Below are positions 58,184 through 64,000 of a DNA stretch of 64,000 bases, one piece after another; the stretch's first letter is position 1; each line of letters starts with the position of its first letter. The notes below the pieces were generated by a model. It was not told the DNA's origin. It made no database searches and worked only from the letters and a program-made list of their open reading frames with translations. The stretch is from Sphagnum compactum (taxonomy: Eukaryota; Bryophyta; Sphagnopsida; Sphagnales). The DNA lies in assembly GCA_965153455.1 (NCBI GenBank), contig OZ234495.1, positions 3,472,001 to 3,536,000 on the forward strand. The letters run 5' to 3'. The position numbers and the translations under genes are program-made.

Positions 58184-60556
58184 ATGGGTGGAGCTCCAGA
58201 ATCTAAGGTTCGTTTTGCTGGTTACCTGCATATTGTACCGTTTGCGTCCAACAATAGCTCAGTTTCTAGGCAAGAGATTCAACACACACGGCCAACGAAT
58301 CGTGTTTCTGATTCTGATCTTTGCTGTTGGAACAGGATTTACAACACAATGGAGGCCCAGAAAACAACGGCAGGAAGGAGAAACGGTGGTCCTTAGCAGA
58401 CTTCGATATTGGAAAGCCGTTGGGAAGGGGGAAGTTTGGCAATGTTTATCTTGCTCGTGAGAGAGAGGTCTGATGTCTGATCCTGCACAACAACACATGC
58501 ACATACATGCATTCTCTGTTTCATGGTGTCTTAAACCTTGGTGGGGTGATTGAAGAGCCAAATGCATGGGTTTTAGCATATACTTCACCATACCAATCTT
58601 AAAGACACAGTAGGTTCCTGTTGTTCAGAGATGAATCTCAACAGAGCTGGAAGCAAGAACAATTCCCAAGTGAGCAGGATAAGTTCACATGTATTTGGTG
58701 TAACATGTATGTGGTTGTATTATTGCTGTTGGCAGAGCAAGTATGTGGTGGCACTGAAAGTGCTGTTCAAGAACCAGTTGCAGCAGTCCCAGGTTGAACA
58801 TCAGCTGCGGCGTGAAATTGAAATCCAGTCTCATCTCCGGCACCCTAACATTCTGCGCCTGTATGGTTACTTCTATGACCAGGTAATTTATTGAGTCTTC
58901 TCCACTTTGCTTTTCTGTTGGTGTTGTGAATTTTTTGAAGTGCTTCCCTTGTTCTGCTTTCAAATTTGATGTGTAGTTCAGATGTCAGCTCCACTACTGC
59001 ACTCTTACTGCTCAGACTCCATTCACCAAGGGTGACGACCTGTTAATGGTTGCTGAGCTGTCCCCCACTTGCTTTTGAGGATGTTGCTGTTGAGACATGC
59101 ATGATTTCTCTGTTCATGACACATACAATTTCCTTTGGAATGGTTGGCATGACAGACCAGGGTTTACTTGATATTAGAATATGCAGCCAAAGGTGAGCTC
59201 TACAAAGAACTGCAGCGCTGCAGAGTCTTCACTGAGAAAAGAGCAGCCACTGTATGTCTCCCGGTTCTCCAGTCACATCCATCATCTCTCTCTCACAACA
59301 GGATGAGTGTGAATATATTTATTCTTGGAAGATTATTCTTCTCATAGATGTTGTCAGATGTTGTGATGATGAGTTTTTGGAGGGAAGGACAAATGCCCTA
59401 ATTGAGAGTGGGTTTCTGCAGTACATTGCATCCCTTGCCCGTGCTTTGATGTACTGCCATGAGAAACATGTCATCCATCGTGATATCAAACCTGAAAACC
59501 TTCTTATTGGATCAAAGGTATGCATGTCCTTCACCAATTATGGATTTTTTTCTTTACATTTAGGGTTCATTATTTAATTTCATTATTTATGGGTGTCATG
59601 TCTTTTCTGAGGGATCTGATAAGACCTGCTGGGCACCAGGGAGAGCTGAAGATTGCAGACTTCGGGTGGTCAGTACACACATGTAGCAGGCGCCGGACTT
59701 TGTGTGGCACCCTTGACTATCTTCCTCCTGAAATGGGTAAGGACTTTACCATGACATGGCCAAAAATGTCCTTTCTCTCCATGTGTTATTTTCCACACTA
59801 CAGAGCTGGATTTGACATGAGTGGATACGAAGAACTGAACAGTGCACTTTTCCTTCATGTAAATGCCAATTGATACCTGAATGTGGCCAACTTCTAACTT
59901 GGAAGGAAAATCCTGCTTGTTTACTCTCAGTTGAAGGGAAGGAGCATGATGCGGGTGTTGATGTGTGGAGTCTTGGCATCCTTTGCTTCGAATTTTTGTT
60001 TGGTACTCCTCCCTTTGAAGCCAAAAAGCATTCCGACACATACAAGCGGTATACTTTGACAACAACCATTGTTCTCATTTTTTAAGAAAATATATTCCGT
60101 AAGGTTTGGTATATCCCTTAAAATTTGTTCTACATTTGCATATCTGCAGTAGTAACATGCACCAGCTGAAGTTACTGAACTTTAAGGGTACACTTTGCAG
60201 GATTGTTCGGGTTGATCTAAGGTTTCCTTCCAAGCCTGTCATATCTGCTGCAGCAAAAGATCTCATCTGTCAGGTAGCCTATGAATTTTGTCTGTATTCT
60301 TGTCAGATCATAGCATGCGTATGTTGCTTGTTTTGCTGGGATCTTGGTGCACAGAGATATGTCACCTGTTTTGCCTGGGTCTGGGTCTGACTCAAAACAT
60401 AAAGAAGTGGCTACTTAGCTGAGTTTCACATGCGTATGTTGAGTGCAGCTCCTGGTAAAAGACTCATCGCAGCGATTGCCCCTCCAAAAGGTGGTGAGCC
60501 ATCCCTGGATTGTGAATAATGCAGACGCCAGTGGAATTTACAGCCATGCATCATAA
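58184..60556 (+). CDS. AUR: Aurora serine/threonine protein kinase
   Basis: Nine exons keep phase: 58184-58207, 58336-58467, 58736-58882, 59156-59251, 59422-59517, 59640-59736, 59931-60048, 60201-60273 and 60449-60556, giving 296 residues, close to Arabidopsis AUR1/AUR2. After a short N terminus ([15 protein letters not shown]) the kinase domain begins at [13 protein letters not shown]: glycine loop [13 protein letters not shown] lysine, [17 protein letters not shown], catalytic [15 protein letters not shown], activation segment [16 protein letters not shown] with the phosphorylatable Thr, and a C-lobe ending [23 protein letters not shown] and the RRRTLCGT loop are Aurora signatures. Aurora kinases act on spindle, centromere and phragmoplast in mitosis; the short N terminus resembles the plant alpha class, but I would not fix the subclass. 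All key residues are present and all introns are GT..AG. Confidence 0.96.
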
Positions 60557-62595
60557 CCCTTTTATTCTTCAACCAAACCACTCTTCATCAATGGATAAGA
60601 GTCCACTGTAAATTGCAATGAAAACTCCATTCATTCCCTGCTCAAGATTCTATTATGATCACCAGTAATGGTTTCAGACTGTCCTGACTCAGTTCCACAT
60701 AGTGCCAATGACTTCCACCGTAAACTGTACACAACTAACTGAGGCAGGCATATTGAGGTGGCAGCTTCGTGTCATATGTCCCCAATGTCTTGAAACTGGT
60801 TGTAGCTCCAACTGCATTGTGGGACTTGCATCAGCTTGTGAAATGGAGGTATCGGGCTCTCATGGTCAGAGGTCCTCATTCTTGCTCCATTGTCTCTTCT
60901 TTGTGCTCAAAATTTCAGGTTCGTCTCTCCTATGCACAGCAGTCTTTGTTTGGATGGTTGACACCATTTTGAAAGATTGATTGGATCATGCAAAGAATTA
61001 GGAGTACAGATGCTGGCAATTTTATATAAAGTTCTGCTTCCCAGTCTGACATTATGTGGACTCTATTACCTTTTGCAGCAGTTGTAAGCTGCCTTGATAC
61101 CTGAAACAGAGGTCTAGTTCTAAAACAGGTGACACATTTGTATTTAAGAGGCTAACCAATTTTTTTCATCATCTGTACATGATCTTTTCCATATCATGTT
61201 ACCTACCACGTGTTTTTGTGGAGATTTCTCTCCAATCTCATATATTTGATTTACCCATGTAGATTTGAGGGACAATAATATCTGAGGTGCAATAAATCAG
61301 AGTGACTTTAATATGGCCTTTTGGTCTATATTGGATAGTGTGGTCAATGCGGACTTTTGACATATGCCTGTGTAGTTGTCAGATTCAGCATTTTTTTGAA
61401 AGCTTACTAATGGATCTTGGCTTTCTTCTGAAATGTCCATGTTTCTATTTCCCCAAAATTAACTCATATTAGGGTTATAGGGAAGTGTGAACCTTTTAAG
61501 ATGGTATATTCGAAGTGTAGGAAAATGGGAAAACATGGGTCCAAGAATCTGCAGATCAAATTGTGAAGTTGCCAAATTGTGTTTTATTTGTAAGACCAAG
61601 AGTTTTGATTTTTGTGTCCATATATCGTCAAAATATCTTGCTGTGTGATTGATCACGAGGTTCAGTTCCCCAAATCTATTGATCACAGAGAGTGTAAATG
61701 GAAAAGAAGATAATGACAAGAAACAAATACTTGTGCTCAGAATGTGGCCTTGTGTAACCAATGAGTGAAATCCAAGTTGGAGGTTTCTGTTGGTGGAAAC
61801 TTCAAACTCTCACAAAGCTTTAGGGCTTTGAGTTCCACCATTCAAGCCATTGAATTTTGTGTTCCGGCTTCGAAAGGCTTGTGACCAAAAGCTGCAACTT
61901 CTTCAATGTTATGTTAGGTTTCATGTCATTAGAGTCATAGTGATTCTAAAACATATTCACGAACCAGGGACCCAGACTTAGATTAACAAGAGATAATTGT
62001 TTGCCAAATTGGGTGTCAAATGTTGTTCGTGTGTCATCAATGGCTATGCAACATGAACTCAGCCATAACCTTTGGAGACCTGTCCTTTGGATCTGGCACT
62101 GCCTCATAGTAATGCAAAGAAGCTGAGTTTGCAACAACTGCAATTTTTTGTTACATTGACAAGGACATGATTGCAGATTAGTATCTCCCTATATTTGCAT
62201 ACAATTGTTAAAGCTAGGTAAAACCAACTACATTAAACACAATGGATTCCAACAACAATGGAAGGAGACGATAATGATCATGATGGCTAACACTATATAA
62301 ATAATCCAAGAAAGTCTCATGAGTGAGGGTGTACCAACTACTAAGCTTTTTGGCCTTAAACTTTTGGTATGCTGAATTAGGAATTATACCTTTGAAATCA
62401 ATCAAGGTATCAGTCCTATACTTTGCATTTGATAAAGAAAATGGACCAATGATCCTTTGACATGATCAAATTATGTGGACTTACAAGACAACAAAAGGTC
62501 AAATTAAACAAAGTTCCCCTTGCTTTCCACCAACACAATCCTACTTGATTAAATGATTAAACAAATTCAAAACTTACTTGTTGTTTATCATAGCT
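60557..62595. other. Aurora 3' flank, no gene seen
   Basis: The first few hundred bases are probably 3' UTR. Frames at 60702-60980 and 61459-61761 are unrecognised. A partial match to the ~330-bp repeat lies at 61194-61241. Confidence 0.4.
61194..61241 (+). repeat. diverged 3' end of the ~330-bp repeat family
   Basis: TGTGGAGATTTCTCT with flanking CATGTTACCT and CAA-CTCAT resembles the last ~48 bp of copies A-C, including the hairpin. The rest of the repeat is absent, so this is an old truncated copy or a shared terminus. Confidence 0.45.
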
Positions 62596-63010
62596 ATTAG
62601 CAATTTGACAACCCCCTTATGTTGTCAAGGATAATTGAATCAACAGCCACATGCCAATTTTCCTTGGTCTTATGCATTCGATCAATGTCAGGCAACCAAG
62701 CTTGTAAGCTATGGTTGCCATCCCATACAAAAACATCATGTTGGATAGTTTTTGTAGATCTAGATCGGCTTTGAGATATTCCTCAAACTTAGCATTTTTT
62801 GCTTGCCAATGCATAGCCCATGAATCAAACAACTCGGGAATGACAAGCTTTTTTACTCCTTTGTTGTTTGTGGAAGAAACATTAAAGACTTTATCCCCTT
62901 CTCTATAACCCATTTGGAAACTATGTTCCATTTTCTTCACATCAATAAGCAAGGCAAGTCTCACGATTCATAGAATTCATGTGGCACAAAGGGATGCATA
63001 ATTTGGCCTT
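62590..63010 (-). pseudogene. frameshifted relic with a DGNH (ParB/sulfiredoxin-like) motif
   Basis: A minus-strand frame gives KKMEHSFQMGYREGDKVFNV, then VIPELFDSWAMHWQAKNAKF and EEYLKADLDLQKLSN. A frameshift near 62740 is needed to continue into VFVWDGNHSLQAWLPDID and NWHVAVDSIILD. The DGNHxxxA core resembles the ParB/Srx-fold nucleotide-binding motif (usually DGNHR); here Arg is Ser. I recall similar uncharacterised multi-copy proteins in non-seed plants, possibly carried by transposons, but cannot verify this. Broken by the frameshift and probable missing ends. Confidence 0.5.
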
Positions 63011-63675
63011 ACTTGTGGGGTGGATCTTGAGCTCCTTTATGATTTGGTTTGTGAACACTTTGTGATCTTTTTGAACATCAATAAGTTTTTTTGGTCAAAG
63101 TCTGTTATCCTTTTCATCAAAATCCATTTGCCTAGTTGTAGATTGTACATCTTTTGAATGGGTTTGCATGCCTTCTCCGAATGTGGTCATATTACTTGAC
63201 TCACCTTCCACATTTTTAAACATTTGAAAAGAGATAATAATGTTAAAATGGTAATTAGTTCCACTTCAACATCATAATAACTTAAATCCACCATTATTGA
63301 TCAAAACATGATTCTAAAAATGATATTTTATTTCAAGAGCATTAAGGTTACAAATAAATTTATATTTACAAAAGTACAAATAATTTACCATAATTCCAAA
63401 CTACATGCAAAATTAAATATGCGTGGATAACATTTCCGGGTTTGATAATTGTGATTTACATATTGAAAGGTCATTATGTTTTGTTGGTTGTTTAATTAAC
63501 TATTTTAAAGTTGAAATATAACATCTATTAACCATGGGTTCTAAGTATAATTTCTTTGGTGATTTATGTGTTATTTGTTTAAGGTTATATGTGTGAATTT
63601 TTTAATTCAATTTGAACATTTTGATTAATGGTGCATCATTAGACACAAATTCATAACAAAAATCTCATTAAAAAA
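63011..63675. other. AT-rich stretch, no gene seen
   Basis: Short frames only; the part next to 63010 may hold the 5' end of the preceding relic. Confidence 0.35.
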
Positions 63676-63942
63676 TCATCAAAAGTTGATTTTTTTCAAT
63701 GACAATTGATTTTTTCACAACAAAAAATAGTTGTAATTAAGGTGACATCAAAGGAAAAGCCCAACATGAGAATATCATGTTCATCAAAAGTTGATTGTCA
63801 TTAATGATAGTCAATTTTTTCCACAACAAATATAGTGTTAAAACTATGATGACGCTTAAAAGTCATCACACAAGGGGCCAAGTTCCTCCTTTCAAGCTTG
63901 TCTACAAGCACGAAAATTGACTATCATTGATGATAGTCAAAT
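63676..63942. repeat. diverged repeats carrying TTGACTATCAT palindromes
   Basis: Three related units about 105-126 bp apart each carry a palindrome of ~24 bp. The third (63917-63940) is perfect, with 11-bp arms TTGACTATCAT and ATGATAGTCAA around TG. The second (63791-63814) has two changes that would still allow G-T pairing. Each of the first two is followed by a CACAACAAA stretch. Confidence 0.65.
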
Positions 63943-64000
63943 AATTGCCAACATAGGAGAGAAATAAAATGGGAGCTATGAGCTCCCCTATCGATCATCT

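Noticed and set aside
58106-58460. Plus-strand ORFs of 94-96 codons across Aurora exons 1 and 2
   Set aside because: They read through intron 1 in the wrong frame; the spliced frame matches Aurora.
1-64000. CRISPR arrays, bacterial operons or plasmid features
   Set aside because: Spliceosomal introns and plant-type genes show a eukaryotic nuclear context; the tandem repeats lack unique regular spacers.

Overview
The window looks like nuclear DNA of a land plant. It is AT-rich and gene-poor. The real genes have short introns with GT..AG borders and plant-type products: a plant Aurora kinase, a plant VPS37 and a plant ALIX. Between them lie decayed transposons, minisatellites and short palindromic repeats. 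One gene joins a SERAC1-like alpha/beta-hydrolase to an NB-ARC domain, an architecture known to me mainly from bryophytes (the hydrolase-NBS class of liverworts). With the short introns, that makes a bryophyte the best guess, but the species cannot be read from the sequence.

Layout. 0-11.6 kb: a rotted LINE-type reverse transcriptase (minus strand) beside a poly-C minisatellite, a CACTA-like terminus, a ~185-bp tandem repeat, a fold-back (MITE-like) element and a diverged repeat cluster. 11.6-18.4 kb (+): a seven-exon gene for a hydrolase-NB-ARC-armadillo protein of at least 1657 residues; its 5' end is unresolved. 18.4-30.7 kb: gag and hAT relics, GGTAT palindromes, 46-bp and 40-bp minisatellites, a perfect 15-bp-stem hairpin, and two copies of a ~330-bp repeat. 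30.7-31.4 kb: a broken, still intron-containing copy of the 26S proteasome ATPase RPT5. 31.5-37.3 kb: tandem duplications, one unrecognised 195-codon ORF, another hAT relic and a G-rich patch.

38.5-45.8 kb holds two intact ESCRT-pathway genes, divergently transcribed from a shared ~1.8-kb spacer: ALIX/BRO1 (minus, one coding exon) and VPS37 of ESCRT-I (plus, seven exons). A third copy of the ~330-bp repeat sits in VPS37 intron 2. 45.8-57.5 kb is mostly non-genic, with degenerate telomere-like sequence, a tRNA-derived SINE and a long decayed hAT-type transposase. 58.2-60.6 kb (+) holds a complete nine-exon Aurora kinase of 296 residues with E2F-like and MSA-like promoter elements. 60.6-64 kb holds a frameshifted DGNH-motif relic and a palindromic repeat cluster.

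The four supported genes are ALIX and VPS37 (endosomal sorting and cytokinetic abscission), Aurora (mitosis) and the NLR-like gene (presumed immune receptor). Exon coordinates come from reading splice sites and keeping phase; no alignment or transcript data was available.
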